64,000 nucleotides of DNA from Methylococcaceae bacterium UBA6146 (GTDB taxonomy: Bacteria > Pseudomonadota > Gammaproteobacteria > Methylococcales > Methylomonadaceae). Of this stretch, positions 1-8,990 are shown piece by piece. The DNA lies in assembly GCA_002422395.1 (NCBI GenBank), contig DIUY01000001.1, forward strand, positions 62,001 to 126,000. Reading direction: 5' to 3'. The notes below the pieces were generated by a model that saw only the letters and a list, made by a program, of their open reading frames with translations, was not told the origin of the DNA and searched no databases. Positions within the stretch are counted from its first letter, which is position 1; every line of letters starts with the position of its first letter. The position numbers were made by a program, and so were the translations under genes.

Positions 1-1115
1 TCACCCGCGATTACTCGTCACTTAGTGCATTTTTGTCTTTAGACCTGTTCCGTGCCTTGCCGTGGCTGGCTTTTCCCAAAAGTGTTTTCCATAATCTGGG
101 GCAATATTTCGACCAAGAAAAAATGCGTTTGGCATTTTCTTTTCAATCCAAATACTTAGGCATGTCGCCTTGGGAATGCCCCGCCTTGTTCACTATGTTG
201 CCGTATCTGGAGCATGATTACGGGATTTATCACATCATGGGCGGACTGAACCGCATTGCCGCCGCAATGGCGCAAGTGGTCACAGAATCGGGCGGCACGA
301 TACATACCGGCACTGCCGTGGACTCTTTAATCATTGAAGCGGGGGGCGTGCAAGGCGTAAAACTGCAAAATGGTGAAATAGTGCGCGGTGATGAGGTCAT
401 CGTCAACGCTGATTTTGCTTACGCCATGACCAATCTGGTCGAACCTGGCGTGTTACGCAAATACGCTAACGATAAGCTAGAAAAACGTGATTATTCCTGT
501 TCGACGTTCATGCTCTACCTCGGTTTGGATAAAGTTTACGACTTGCCGCACCACACCATCGTCTTTGCTAAAGACTACCAGACCAATATCCGCAACATCT
601 TCAACAATAAAACCCTGACCGAAGACTTTTCGTTTTATGTGCAGAATGCCTCAGTGACCGACGCCAGTCTCGCGCCACCCGGCAAATCCGCTTTGTATGT
701 ACTGGTGCCAATGCCCAATAATGACAGCGGTCTGGACTGGCAAGCGCATTGCCAGTCCGTGCGCGGACAAGTGTTGGATACGCTGGGCGCACGTTTGGGT
801 CTGAAAGACATCCGCGCCCATATCGAATGCGAAAAAATCATCACCCCGCAAACCTGGGAAACGGATGAGCATGTCTACAAAGGCGCAACCTTCAGCCTGT
901 CGCACAAATTCAGCCAAATGCTGTATTGGCGGCCACATAACCGTTTTGAAGAGCTGGACAATTGCTATCTGGTCGGCGGCGGCACCCACCCTGGCAGCGG
1001 GTTGCCGACCATCTACGAATCGGCGCGGATTTCCGCCAATCTGATTGCCAAAAAACACCAAGTGGCTTTCAAAGACATTAAACAAAGCGCTTGGCTAAAA
1101 AAAACCAAGGCCTGA
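1..1115 (+). CDS. crtN: C30 carotenoid desaturase CrtN (5'-truncated by window edge)
   Basis: This is the C-terminal ~370 residues of a flavin-dependent carotenoid desaturase of the CrtI/CrtN family, which introduces conjugated double bonds into diapophytoene at the membrane. The frame is open to the window's first bases, so the N-terminal FAD Rossmann motif (~120-140 residues) lies outside. Visible family marks are GGLNRIAAAMA in the middle and the C-terminal FAD-contacting segment GGGTHPGSGLPTIYESA. The stop codon is one base before the aldehyde dehydrogenase start, indicating an operon with the next two genes. The order crtN-ald-crtNb is that of Methylomonas-type C30 carotenoid clusters, which is why I call it CrtN and not a C40 phytoene desaturase. 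Substrate chain length cannot be proven from sequence. Confidence 0.85.
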   Translation, partial: TRDYSSLSAFLSLDLFRALPWLAFPKSVFHNLGQYFDQEKMRLAFSFQSKYLGMSPWECPALFTMLPYLEHDYGIYHIMGGLNRIAAAMAQVVTESGGTIHTGTAVDSLIIEAGGVQGVKLQNGEIVRGDEVIVNADFAYAMTNLVEPGVLRKYANDKLEKRDYSCSTFMLYLGLDKVYDLPHHTIVFAKDYQTNIRNIFNNKTLTEDFSFYVQNASVTDASLAPPGKSALYVLVPMPNNDSGLDWQAHCQSVRGQVLDTLGARLGLKDIRAHIECEKIITPQTWETDEHVYKGATFSLSHKFSQMLYWRPHNRFEELDNCYLVGGGTHPGSGLPTIYESARISANLIAKKHQVAFKDIKQSAWLKKTKA

Positions 1116-1116
1116 T

Positions 1117-2709
1117 ATGACGACTTTCCAAGCCGTTTCACCGATTGATGGCCTCGCGCTCGGCAGTTTTGCCGGCACTAGCCCCGAAACCATCCAACAA
1201 CAATTGCAAGCGGCGCGGCTGGCCGCCCGCCGTTGGGCGACGGTTGACACCAACCAACGCAGCCGACAGCTTGCCCGTATCAATCCCATCATCATGGCCG
1301 AACTGGATGCCATTTGTGATGTGATTAGCCGCACTACCGGCAAAGTGCATACCGAAGCGTTATTGGGGGAGATTTATCCGGTGTTGGATTTGGTGCGGTA
1401 TTACCAAAAAAACGCCGTACGCATTTTGTGCCACCAAGGCGTGCCGACTTCACCGTTTGCGTTTCCGGGGGCGACTGCGGGCATTAGCCGCCAGCCTTAC
1501 GGCGTGGTCGCGGTGATTTCACCGTGGAATTTCCCGTTTCAACTCTCCATCATACCGATGTTGAGCGCATTGTTTGCAGGCAATGCCGTCATCCTTAAAA
1601 TGTCCGAATTAAGCCTGCCCATCGGGCAACTGCTGATCGGCTTGTTCAAGCAACTGGATTTGCCCGAAGGCTTGGTGCAATGGGCGATAGGCGACGGGGA
1701 AACGGGTGCGCAACTGATTGACGCCGCGCCTGACTTGGTGTTTTTTACCGGCGGGCTAGAAACCGGACGCGCCGTCATGCAACGCGCCGCGCGGCATCCA
1801 GTGCCTGTGTTGCTGGAATTGGGCGGCAAAGATGCGATGCTGGTGTTTGCCGATGCGCACCTGCAACGCGCCTGTGCCGCCGCCCTTTACGGTGCGTTCA
1901 GCCACAGCGGGCAAGTGTGCATTGCGGTTGAGCGGCTCTATGTGCAGCAAGACTGCCATGATGATTTTCTGCACCTGTTATTGGCCGCCACCGCGCAGCT
2001 CACCATCGGGCACGGTGCAGCAGGCGACTTGGGCGCAATGACGTCAGAACGCCAGTTTGCCATTGTTCAAGCGCATTACCAGGATGCCTTGGCGAAAGGC
2101 GCAAAAGCCTCCGGCCCGTTGGAACGGCAAGGTAATTATGTCCGCCCCGTGGTGTTATGGAATGTGCGTCAAGACATGCGGGTGATGCGCGAGGAAACTT
2201 TCGGCCCTTTGCTGCCAATACTGCCGTTTACGGACGAAGCAGAAGCGGTGCGCCTTGCCAATGACAGTGACTTCGGCCTCAATGCCAGCATCTGGAGCCG
2301 CGATATTGCCAAAGCGACGCGGGTTGCCCGGCAATTGCAAGTGGGGATGTGGGCGATCAACGATGTCCTCAAAAATGCTGGACATCCGGGCTTGCCGTTC
2401 GGCGGTGTGAAGAAAAGCGGCTTTGGCCGTTATCACGGCGCGGAAGGCCTGCGTAACTTCACTTATCCGGTCTCTGGCCTGACCAGCCGCAGCACCTTCC
2501 CGAAAGAGCCGAACTGGTTCCCTTATTCCGAGGCTCGTTACCAGCAATTCAAAGGTTATCTGGATTTTGTCTACGGCACGGGCACACTTTATCAACGTAT
2601 AAAACGCAACTGGCAAGCTTTGCAGGCTTTCCGCGAATATTCGGCTTTTGACTTAACGCAACGGTGGCAAAACTTACAGTTATTGCTGCCGTGGAAACGG
2701 GACTTATAA
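1117..2709 (+). CDS. ald: Carotenoid-pathway aldehyde dehydrogenase
   Basis: NAD(P)-dependent aldehyde dehydrogenase, 530 aa, sandwiched between two carotenoid flavoenzymes. It presumably oxidises C30 diapocarotenoid aldehydes to acids, as proposed for the equivalent gene of Methylomonas. The catalytic Cys is about residue 268 in SGQVCIAVERLYV, and the general-base Glu is about residue 234 in LLELGGKDAML. The substrate/cofactor loop VISPWNFPFQLS is intact. A C-terminal tail of ~60 residues beyond the usual family end contains an aromatic, basic stretch (KRNWQALQAFREY) that could contact membrane; that is inference. ATG follows the crtN stop by one base, and its own stop abuts the next ATG, so translation is coupled through three genes. 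Confidence 0.85.
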   Translation: MTTFQAVSPIDGLALGSFAGTSPETIQQQLQAARLAARRWATVDTNQRSRQLARINPIIMAELDAICDVISRTTGKVHTEALLGEIYPVLDLVRYYQKNAVRILCHQGVPTSPFAFPGATAGISRQPYGVVAVISPWNFPFQLSIIPMLSALFAGNAVILKMSELSLPIGQLLIGLFKQLDLPEGLVQWAIGDGETGAQLIDAAPDLVFFTGGLETGRAVMQRAARHPVPVLLELGGKDAMLVFADAHLQRACAAALYGAFSHSGQVCIAVERLYVQQDCHDDFLHLLLAATAQLTIGHGAAGDLGAMTSERQFAIVQAHYQDALAKGAKASGPLERQGNYVRPVVLWNVRQDMRVMREETFGPLLPILPFTDEAEAVRLANDSDFGLNASIWSRDIAKATRVARQLQVGMWAINDVLKNAGHPGLPFGGVKKSGFGRYHGAEGLRNFTYPVSGLTSRSTFPKEPNWFPYSEARYQQFKGYLDFVYGTGTLYQRIKRNWQALQAFREYSAFDLTQRWQNLQLLLPWKRDL

Positions 2710-4212
2710 ATGAACGCAAACAACAAAAACCAGCGCATCATCATTATCGGCGCCGGCTTAGGCGGGCTGTCCGCCGCCATCTCTTTAGCCAGCGAAGGCT
2801 TTGCCGTCGAACTGATTGAAAAAAACGATAAAGTCGGCGGCAAACTGAATATTTTAGAAAAAGACGGCTTCACTTTTGATTTGGGGCCGTCCATCCTGAC
2901 CATGCCGCATATTTTCGATGCCTTGTTCACACGCGTCGGAAAAAACCGTGCCGATTACGTTGCATTCGAGAAAGTGCAGCCCCATTGGCGTAATTTTTTT
3001 GAAGACGGCACTACGGTGGATTTAACAGATGATGCTGAAGCCATGCGTCAGGAGCTGGATAAACTCGGCCCCGAAGCCGCCGATGAATTCGCCCGCTTCA
3101 TGGCTTATTCAAAAAAACTCTGCACCGAAACCGAAGCGGGCTATTTCGCCCAAGGGCTAGATAGCTTCTGGGATTTGTTGAAATTTTACGGCCCGCTACG
3201 CAGCCTGTTGAGTTTCGATGTGTTCCGCTCGATGGATCAAGGTGTACGCCGCTTTATCTCCAATCCCAAACTTGCCGACATCCTCAACTATTTCATCAAA
3301 TACGTCGGCTCTTCGCCTTACGATTCCCCCGCCCTCATGAATCTGTTGCCGCATATCCAATTTGACTACGGGCTATGGTATGTCAACGGCGGCATGTACG
3401 GGCTGGCACAAGCACTGGAACACTTGGCGGTGGAGCTGGGCGTGGTTATCCGTCTCAACACCGAAGTGCTTGAAATACAACATGAAAACCGCCGCGCCAC
3501 TACCGTGCGGTTAAATAATGGCGAGGTGCTGGCGGCAGATATTGTGGTTTCCAATATGGAAGTCATCCCCGCCATGCAGTCCTTACTGCACAGCCCCGCT
3601 GCCGAATTGAAAAAAATGCAGCGGTTTGCACCCAGTTGCTCTGGTTTGGTGTTGCACTTGGGAGTTAACCGCCTTTATCCACAATTGGCACACCACAATT
3701 TCTTTTATTCAGACCATCCCCGCGAACATTTCAACGCCATTTTTAACAGCCACCGTTTGTCGGACGACCCGACCATTTATCTGGTCGCCCCCTGCAAAAC
3801 CGACCCTAACCAAGCCCCAGCCGGATGTGAGATCATCAAAATCCTGCCGCACATCCCGCACCTCGACCCTAACAACCCCCTTAGTCCGGAGGATTATCTG
3901 GCTTTCCGCGAACGGGTGTTGATTAAACTGGAGCGCATGGGCCTGACGGATTTACGCCAGCACATCGTCACCGAAGAATTCTGGACACCGCACGATATCC
4001 AAGCCCGTTACTATTCCAACCAAGGCTCTATTTATGGCGTAGTGGCAGACCGTTACAAAAATTTAGGGTTTAAAGCCCCGCAGCGTAGCGCAGAATTCAC
4101 TAACGTGTATTTCGTTGGGGGCAGCGTCAATCCCGGCGGCGGTATGCCAATGGTGACATTGTCGGGGCAATTGGTGCGGGACAAGATTCTGGCGGATTTA
4201 AGCCTGGGTTGA
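2710..4212 (+). CDS. crtNb: Diapocarotenoid oxidase/desaturase-like flavoprotein CrtNb
   Basis: A 500-aa CrtI/CrtN-family flavoprotein. The N-terminal dinucleotide-binding motif is complete (IIGAGLGGLSAAISLASEG), followed by KVGGKLNILEKDGFTFDLGPS. The C-terminal FAD motif is FVGGSVNPGGGMPMV. In Methylomonas-type clusters the second crtN-like gene (crtNb, related to staphylococcal CrtP) oxidises terminal methyl groups of the C30 carotenoid to aldehydes, which the neighbouring aldehyde dehydrogenase then uses. The paralogy with the first gene is evident from shared segments such as FDYGLWYVNGGMYGLAQAL. Start ATG abuts the ald stop codon. Oxidase versus second desaturase is assigned by gene order, so moderately sure. 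Confidence 0.8.
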   Translation: MNANNKNQRIIIIGAGLGGLSAAISLASEGFAVELIEKNDKVGGKLNILEKDGFTFDLGPSILTMPHIFDALFTRVGKNRADYVAFEKVQPHWRNFFEDGTTVDLTDDAEAMRQELDKLGPEAADEFARFMAYSKKLCTETEAGYFAQGLDSFWDLLKFYGPLRSLLSFDVFRSMDQGVRRFISNPKLADILNYFIKYVGSSPYDSPALMNLLPHIQFDYGLWYVNGGMYGLAQALEHLAVELGVVIRLNTEVLEIQHENRRATTVRLNNGEVLAADIVVSNMEVIPAMQSLLHSPAAELKKMQRFAPSCSGLVLHLGVNRLYPQLAHHNFFYSDHPREHFNAIFNSHRLSDDPTIYLVAPCKTDPNQAPAGCEIIKILPHIPHLDPNNPLSPEDYLAFRERVLIKLERMGLTDLRQHIVTEEFWTPHDIQARYYSNQGSIYGVVADRYKNLGFKAPQRSAEFTNVYFVGGSVNPGGGMPMVTLSGQLVRDKILADLSLG

Positions 4213-4425
4213 GGAATACCGTTAAAACATGTTTTTAGGCATTCTATAAAACCTTTTTAAACCATCCCCAGACAGCGATATTTTAAGAAAAAACCACGGT
4301 GCATAGGCATGAAAAGTAGTTTTCGATTGCCTAGGAACCGCTATCGAATAATGCGGGTCTTTGCTAAATGATTAGCAATACAAGCGCAAATGGATACCCA
4401 AAAAACTATTTTTTAAGGGCAGATA

Positions 4426-5103
4426 ATGCAGAAAATTTTGATTGTCGGGGCCAGTAAAGGAATAGGGGCCGCCATTGCTTCTTTAGCGCAAACCAACTGC
4501 CGGATAATATCGTTAAGCCGCTCGCCACCGGCGGACGATATACCGGAGCATTACCCATGCGATGTTTTAAATGACCCGCTGCCCTCAATCGAGGGTGCAC
4601 TGGCCGGTCTTGTCTATTGCCCTGGGAGCATTAATTTAAAGCCTTTTTCCAGCATGAAAAGCGAAGATTTCCGTAATGACCTAGAACTCAATCTAATCGG
4701 AGCCGTGCGCTGCCTAAAGCATTACCAAAGTAACTTACAGGCCGCTGATTCGGCTTCTGTCGTACTTTTTAGCTCTGTTGCCGTGCAAACCGGGCTTGCT
4801 TATCATGCTTTGGTTTCCGCATCTAAAGGCGCTGTCGAAGGATTAACCCGTGCTTTGGCTGCGGAATGGGCGCCTAAAATCAGGGTGAATGCGATTGCGC
4901 CTTCCCTAACCAACACCGGTTTAGCGGAACGTTTATTACGCGACGACAGCAAGAAAGAAGCAGCGGCCGCCCGTCATGCGTTGAAGCGCATTGGCGAACC
5001 CGAAGATATTGCTCAAATGGCAGTTTTTTTATTGTCCGACAAAGCCAGCTGGATTACCGGACAGGTGCTGCATGTTGATGGTGGAATGTCTGTCATCAAA
5101 TAA
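4426..5103 (+). CDS. SDR-family oxidoreductase with non-canonical active site
   Basis: A 225-aa short-chain dehydrogenase/reductase. The N-terminal cofactor motif GASKGIGAAIASLAQ and the fold-typical NAIAPSLTNTGLA and ITGQVLHVDGG segments are clear. In the active-site region, VLFSSVAVQTG supplies the serine, but the position four residues before the catalytic Lys reads V (VSASK) where the usual YxxxK tyrosine should be. This variation occurs in a known SDR subgroup, so the gene is probably functional, although its reaction is unknown. It stands alone, 213 bp after the carotenoid operon. Start ATG is preceded by AAGGGCAG at good spacing. Confidence 0.75.
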   Translation: MQKILIVGASKGIGAAIASLAQTNCRIISLSRSPPADDIPEHYPCDVLNDPLPSIEGALAGLVYCPGSINLKPFSSMKSEDFRNDLELNLIGAVRCLKHYQSNLQAADSASVVLFSSVAVQTGLAYHALVSASKGAVEGLTRALAAEWAPKIRVNAIAPSLTNTGLAERLLRDDSKKEAAAARHALKRIGEPEDIAQMAVFLLSDKASWITGQVLHVDGGMSVIK

Positions 5104-5252
5104 CCTGATTAGCAAGATGTCTCAGCTAAGTCGTCATATCGGCAATCTATGCCGGAACGACGGTTTTGAAATTAGCTGAAGCACCTTGCTACCCAAGAAA
5201 GTTTTAGGGCTACGACCGCCCGTCCTTACTTATGACCCAGAGGGTGAAGGAA

Positions 5253-5870
5253 ATGAAGAAATTCATGACTGTTTTAACCACTATTTTCCTGGCCGGTTGT
5301 AGCGTCTTTGGCATACGCTCGGCAGAAGAACCCAATTACCAAATACTTAATGATTACGGACCTATTCAAATCAGACAATACCCGGCGCTCGTTATAGCTC
5401 AAACCGAGGTCAATGCTGATTATAAAAGCAGCAGCAGCGAGGGATTTCAACGCTTGGCCGGGTATATTTTCGGCAACAATAAAAAACAGCAAAAAATGGC
5501 GATGACGGCGCCTGTCATTCAGGAGCAACAGGCTGAAACCATGACCATGACCGCACCGGTCATTCAGCAAAAATCGGGGACAATCTGGCAGATGGCTTTT
5601 GTACTCCCGCAAGACTATTCAGTATCAACTGCACCGGTACCGCTGGATCCGGCGGTAATCATAAAAGAGCTGCCTGGCAAAAAAACCGCCGTTATTCGCT
5701 ATTCAGGCAGCCTGTCTGAACAAGGTATCGAAGAAAAATCTGAAGAATTAAAAAACTGGTTAACCGGACAAAGTTACCAGGCCATTTCCCCGCCGCGCTC
5801 TGCCGCTTACGATCCGCCTTGGACATTGCCGTTTCTTCGTCGTAATGAAGTTCACATTGATATAGAATAA
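5253..5870 (+). CDS. SOUL-family heme-binding lipoprotein
   Basis: A ~206-aa protein of the SOUL/HBP heme-binding family, shown by YQILNDYGPIQIRQYPALVIAQT, repeated MTAPVI segments and LPFLRRNEVHIDI at the end. It begins with a lipoprotein signal: MKKFMTVLTTIFLAGC ends in a good lipobox with the lipidated Cys, so the product should be anchored in a membrane facing the periplasm. I place the start at ATG 5253 because it gives a normal n-region; an upstream in-frame ATG at 5232 is possible. The flavoprotein gene starts 2 bp after its stop, so the two are co-transcribed. Function beyond likely tetrapyrrole binding is unknown. Confidence 0.75.
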   Translation: MKKFMTVLTTIFLAGCSVFGIRSAEEPNYQILNDYGPIQIRQYPALVIAQTEVNADYKSSSSEGFQRLAGYIFGNNKKQQKMAMTAPVIQEQQAETMTMTAPVIQQKSGTIWQMAFVLPQDYSVSTAPVPLDPAVIIKELPGKKTAVIRYSGSLSEQGIEEKSEELKNWLTGQSYQAISPPRSAAYDPPWTLPFLRRNEVHIDIE

Positions 5871-5872
5871 TT

Positions 5873-7024
5873 ATGAACACTTTCACAAGAAAAAAAACCA
5901 AACCCCTTAAACTGATTATTATTGGCGGCGGCTATGCCGGTTTATCGGCATTGATTACCCTGAGAAATCAAGCGCCTGATGCTGAAATTACCTTGATTGA
6001 TCCGCGCCCCAGCCATTTGATTATTACCCGGTTGCATGAAACCGTGCATCGTCCTCTCAGCAAGATCCAAATCCCTTACAGCTTGTTAGCCGAACGCTTT
6101 GATTTTATTCATAAACAGCAAGCCATCCAACTCGATGAAGACCGGCTTAAGGCCTGGAATTTGGAAAAAACCATCCAGCTTGGCGAAGAAAGCTTGCCAT
6201 TCGATTATCTGTTAATAGCCATCGGCTCCTTATCCAGCCCATCGGTGAATGAGCCGAATGTTTATGATCTTAATGCAATCGGCCAACACTGTTTTGCCAA
6301 GGTATTAGAACAATTTATAGCCAATACGGACGCTAACGAAAAAACCGTCAATATAGTAGGCGCGGGGCCTACAGGCATTCAGTTTGCCTTTGAAATGGCC
6401 CATGTACTCCATGCCTGTCATGCCGATTACCAGCTTAATCTGATAGAAGGCAGCGACAGGTTACTGGCCGCTTTCCCTTGTGAAATCGCTGGTTATGTTG
6501 AAAGACGCATGATTGAAAGACGCATTACCTTGATTAAAAGCCAGTTTTACAAAGGCATTCAGGGGCGCGAGATATTGCTTGAACATAGCCAATCCGGTGA
6601 AAAATCAGTTCAGCCTACTGATTTAACTTTATTACTGCTGGGCAAAAAGCCTGAAATACTGCTGCACGCAAATAGTTCAGGCCAGGTTGTACTGGAGCAT
6701 AACGTCTTGAGGCAACTTTTTACAGCGGGCGATTGCTCGCATTTTGATGAGTTGGGCTCCAATCTGATGACCTCGCAATCAGCCATACGCAAAGGCAAAG
6801 CGGCCGCCAATAATATTCTGCGGGAAGCCGGACTCCTGAGCTTTTGTTTGCCCTATATGCATCAGGATATTGGTTATCTGCTTAGCTTGGGTCCGGACGA
6901 TGCGGTAGGCTGGATTGGCACGAAAAATAACATTATCAGCGGCTTGCCCGCTTTTATCGCCAAAGAAGCGATTGAGGCGCAGTATGACCTGTTACTGTCA
7001 GGCATCAATAGCTATGTCCTATGA
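5873..7024 (+). CDS. NDH-2-like FAD/NAD(P) oxidoreductase
   Basis: A 383-aa pyridine-nucleotide-disulfide-type flavoprotein resembling type II NADH dehydrogenases. Two Rossmann motifs are visible: IIIGGGYAGLSALITL for FAD near residue 17 and VNIVGAGPTGIQFAFEM for NAD(P)H near residue 160. The second FAD contact is LFTAGDCSHF. NDH-2 enzymes oxidise NADH and reduce quinone at the inner membrane without pumping. The C-terminal third is short and diverged, so quinone reduction is not assured. It follows the SOUL lipoprotein gene by 2 bp, suggesting a joint redox or heme-related role (inference). Confidence 0.75.
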   Translation: MNTFTRKKTKPLKLIIIGGGYAGLSALITLRNQAPDAEITLIDPRPSHLIITRLHETVHRPLSKIQIPYSLLAERFDFIHKQQAIQLDEDRLKAWNLEKTIQLGEESLPFDYLLIAIGSLSSPSVNEPNVYDLNAIGQHCFAKVLEQFIANTDANEKTVNIVGAGPTGIQFAFEMAHVLHACHADYQLNLIEGSDRLLAAFPCEIAGYVERRMIERRITLIKSQFYKGIQGREILLEHSQSGEKSVQPTDLTLLLLGKKPEILLHANSSGQVVLEHNVLRQLFTAGDCSHFDELGSNLMTSQSAIRKGKAAANNILREAGLLSFCLPYMHQDIGYLLSLGPDDAVGWIGTKNNIISGLPAFIAKEAIEAQYDLLLSGINSYVL

Positions 7025-7098
7025 TCTTTCCTTGCTTATCACAGCCAAGGCCATCTTAAGCAGGAGTAAAACTGTTTTTGTTATTGGCGAAAGGCTGA

Positions 7099-7287
7099 TA
7101 CAGCAAGGTCAAAGCCGTGGGACTCCAGAAATTTGTCGCGCAAATCGAAAATGGCGCACCCTTTCAGGTATTTTTGTCGGCGGATGAGAAAAAACTGGGA
7201 AAGCCCACCGAATCCGGCCTTGCCCTCCCCTGTACGCGGTTCACTTACGCCTTAGGCACACTGGCGCTCTGGTCAGATAAACCGTAA
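7099..7287 (+). pseudogene. modA fragment (molybdate-binding protein remnant)
   Basis: A 62-codon open stretch, closed by a TGA just upstream and ended by TAA. It encodes QKFVAQIENGAPFQVFLSAD and then GLALPCTRFTYALGTLALWS. These match the internal part of periplasmic molybdate-binding ModA, where the family reads KFxAQIxNGAPxDVFLSAD and RFTYAxGxLxLWS. There is no usable start, signal peptide or C-terminal half, so this is a relic. The ~290-bp gap between the flavoprotein gene and fetB holds only this remnant; no other mod genes are in the window. Confidence 0.7.
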
Positions 7288-7312
7288 CTGATGACAACAA
7301 TCCGTGCACTTC

Positions 7313-8104
7313 CTAACGCGTTTTTATCACCTCATCCTTCAACACGTCATAATCATTAAAAGCGGCCCTCAAGCTCAATTTCAGGTTGACGACACAGGCC
7401 AGCGTCGTGCTGGTGAAAATACAGACCATAATGGCGATTTGATACTTTACCGCCAACCAAGGTTCGCTGCCGCCTAAGATTTGCCCGGTCATCATGCCGG
7501 GCAACGACACCAGGCCCATGGTTGACATGCTGGCGATAGTCGGGCTGAGCGCGGCTTTGATGGCGGTGCGGTAATAAGGCCGCACCGCTTCCCAACGGGT
7601 GGCGCCCAGCAGTAAAAAAGTGAGGTATTCGTTCTCGTTTTTGTGTAAGGCCGAATAGAACCGCTCCAAGGCGATGACATTGCCTTGGAGGCAATTGCCG
7701 AGGATCATGCCCGCCAAAGGGACGATATAGCGGGCATCGTAATAATGCGTCGGCTGGATGACCAGCACCACCAAATAGAATGTCGCAAACAAGGTGCCCA
7801 AGGCAATCGCGGCAAAAGTAGGCAACACAAAATAGCGCACTTTAAGCCCTGCCCTTTGCAAAATGCTCAAATCGGCAACGGTCAGCATGACCAATATCCA
7901 TAGGCCATTAAGCCAAGGGTCGTTAAGGCTGAATAACGTTTTCAGATAAAACCCGACCAGTGCCAACTGGACGCTCATGCGCAAGATGCTGACGGCAATA
8001 TCGCGGCTAAGGCGCAACCCGATTAGCCAAAGCAACAGCCATGGCACAAAACAAAGCCCATAAAGCACCGCCATTTTCGGCAAGGCAATATCAAGCGTGG
8101 TCAT
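7313..8104 (-). CDS. fetB: Iron/metal export ABC transporter permease FetB
   Basis: A 263-aa integral membrane protein of the UPF0014/FetB family. About six to seven hydrophobic segments are visible, beginning MAVLYGLCFVPWLLLWLIGL, with the family segment MGLVSLPGMMTGQILGG. In E. coli FetAB exports iron and helps resist oxidative stress. The start overlaps the end of fetA by 14 bp, so the two are translationally coupled. Length matches E. coli FetB (~259 aa). Confidence 0.85.
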   Translation of the reverse strand: MTTLDIALPKMAVLYGLCFVPWLLLWLIGLRLSRDIAVSILRMSVQLALVGFYLKTLFSLNDPWLNGLWILVMLTVADLSILQRAGLKVRYFVLPTFAAIALGTLFATFYLVVLVIQPTHYYDARYIVPLAGMILGNCLQGNVIALERFYSALHKNENEYLTFLLLGATRWEAVRPYYRTAIKAALSPTIASMSTMGLVSLPGMMTGQILGGSEPWLAVKYQIAIMVCIFTSTTLACVVNLKLSLRAAFNDYDVLKDEVIKTR

Positions 8105-8753
8105 GGCGTTCCTCCCTAATCAAGCGGCCTTCCTCAAGTTCCAAAACCCTATCGCAACGTTCTATCCAGTCCGGGTCATGGGCCACCGAAAGGACGGTCA
8201 GGTTCGGGTCGGCGAACACGTCAAACACCGCTTGTTTGCTTTCGTTGTCCAGTGCGCTAGTGACTTCGTCCAGCAAATACAACTTCTTGCCCAACAGTAA
8301 GCCACGCGCCAAGGCAATCCGCTGCTTTTCACCACCGGAAATACGGCTGCTTTCTTGCTTTAAAAGCGCGGAAGGCAACTGCAATTTCGCCAGCACCGCC
8401 GCCAGTTGCGCGTCGGTCGGTTTGTGGTCACGATGCGCTTTGAATTGAAAGGGCAATAACAGCGCGTCACGCACGGTATCCGCCCCCAAGACGGGTTCTT
8501 GTCCGATGTAGGCGGTATGGCTGCGGATGGCTGGGAGAGAGGTCGCATCCAAGGGCTTACCCTGAAAGTAAATCTGACCGCCAGTCACGGCAAATAATCC
8601 CAACAAGGTTTTCAGCACGGTACTTTTACCGGAACCTGATTTGCCACATAACACGGCTTTTTCGCCAGCGCAAACCGTAAAGCTGATGCCAGACAAGATT
8701 GTTTTCGCGCGGACGCTGACCGTTGTTTGGTCAAATTGGATGATTGCAGGCAT
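8091..8753 (-). CDS. fetA: Iron/metal export ABC transporter ATPase FetA
   Basis: A 220-aa ABC ATPase. Walker A is CGKSGSGKSTVLKTLLG near residue 37, the Q-loop region is AYIGQEPVLGADTVRDA, the ABC signature is ISGGEKQRIALARGL, Walker B is KLYLLDEVTSALD, and the switch His lies in VLSVAHDPDW. It pairs with the downstream FetB permease (14-bp overlap) as a cytoplasmic ATPase subunit. ATG at 8753 gives full family length. The 237-bp gap upstream holds a weak CCGCACA...TGTGCGG dyad but no gene. Confidence 0.85.
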   Translation of the reverse strand: MPAIIQFDQTTVSVRAKTILSGISFTVCAGEKAVLCGKSGSGKSTVLKTLLGLFAVTGGQIYFQGKPLDATSLPAIRSHTAYIGQEPVLGADTVRDALLLPFQFKAHRDHKPTDAQLAAVLAKLQLPSALLKQESSRISGGEKQRIALARGLLLGKKLYLLDEVTSALDNESKQAVFDVFADPNLTVLSVAHDPDWIERCDRVLELEEGRLIREERHDHA

Positions 8754-8990
8754 CGGTTTAATTTCGCGGCAGTAAGGGGTTTGCCATCATAACAAATAGG
8801 CAGGACTTTAAACTGTCTTCCTGAAAGTCAGATTGATCAGCCTACGCCCAAGGAGGGGATGGGTACCGTCTGCCAATGGGGCAATACCCTTTTAAGGCAA
8901 CAAAAAAACCGCACAAGGAACCCAAAAGATGCTTTAAGCTAACCCTAATGAATGGCTGTGCGGCAATTAAACCAATACCTTGAAACCGAC

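Noticed and set aside
4991..5179. Small plus-strand reading inside the SDR gene
   Set aside because: Frame-shifted shadow of the SDR coding sequence with no ribosome site.
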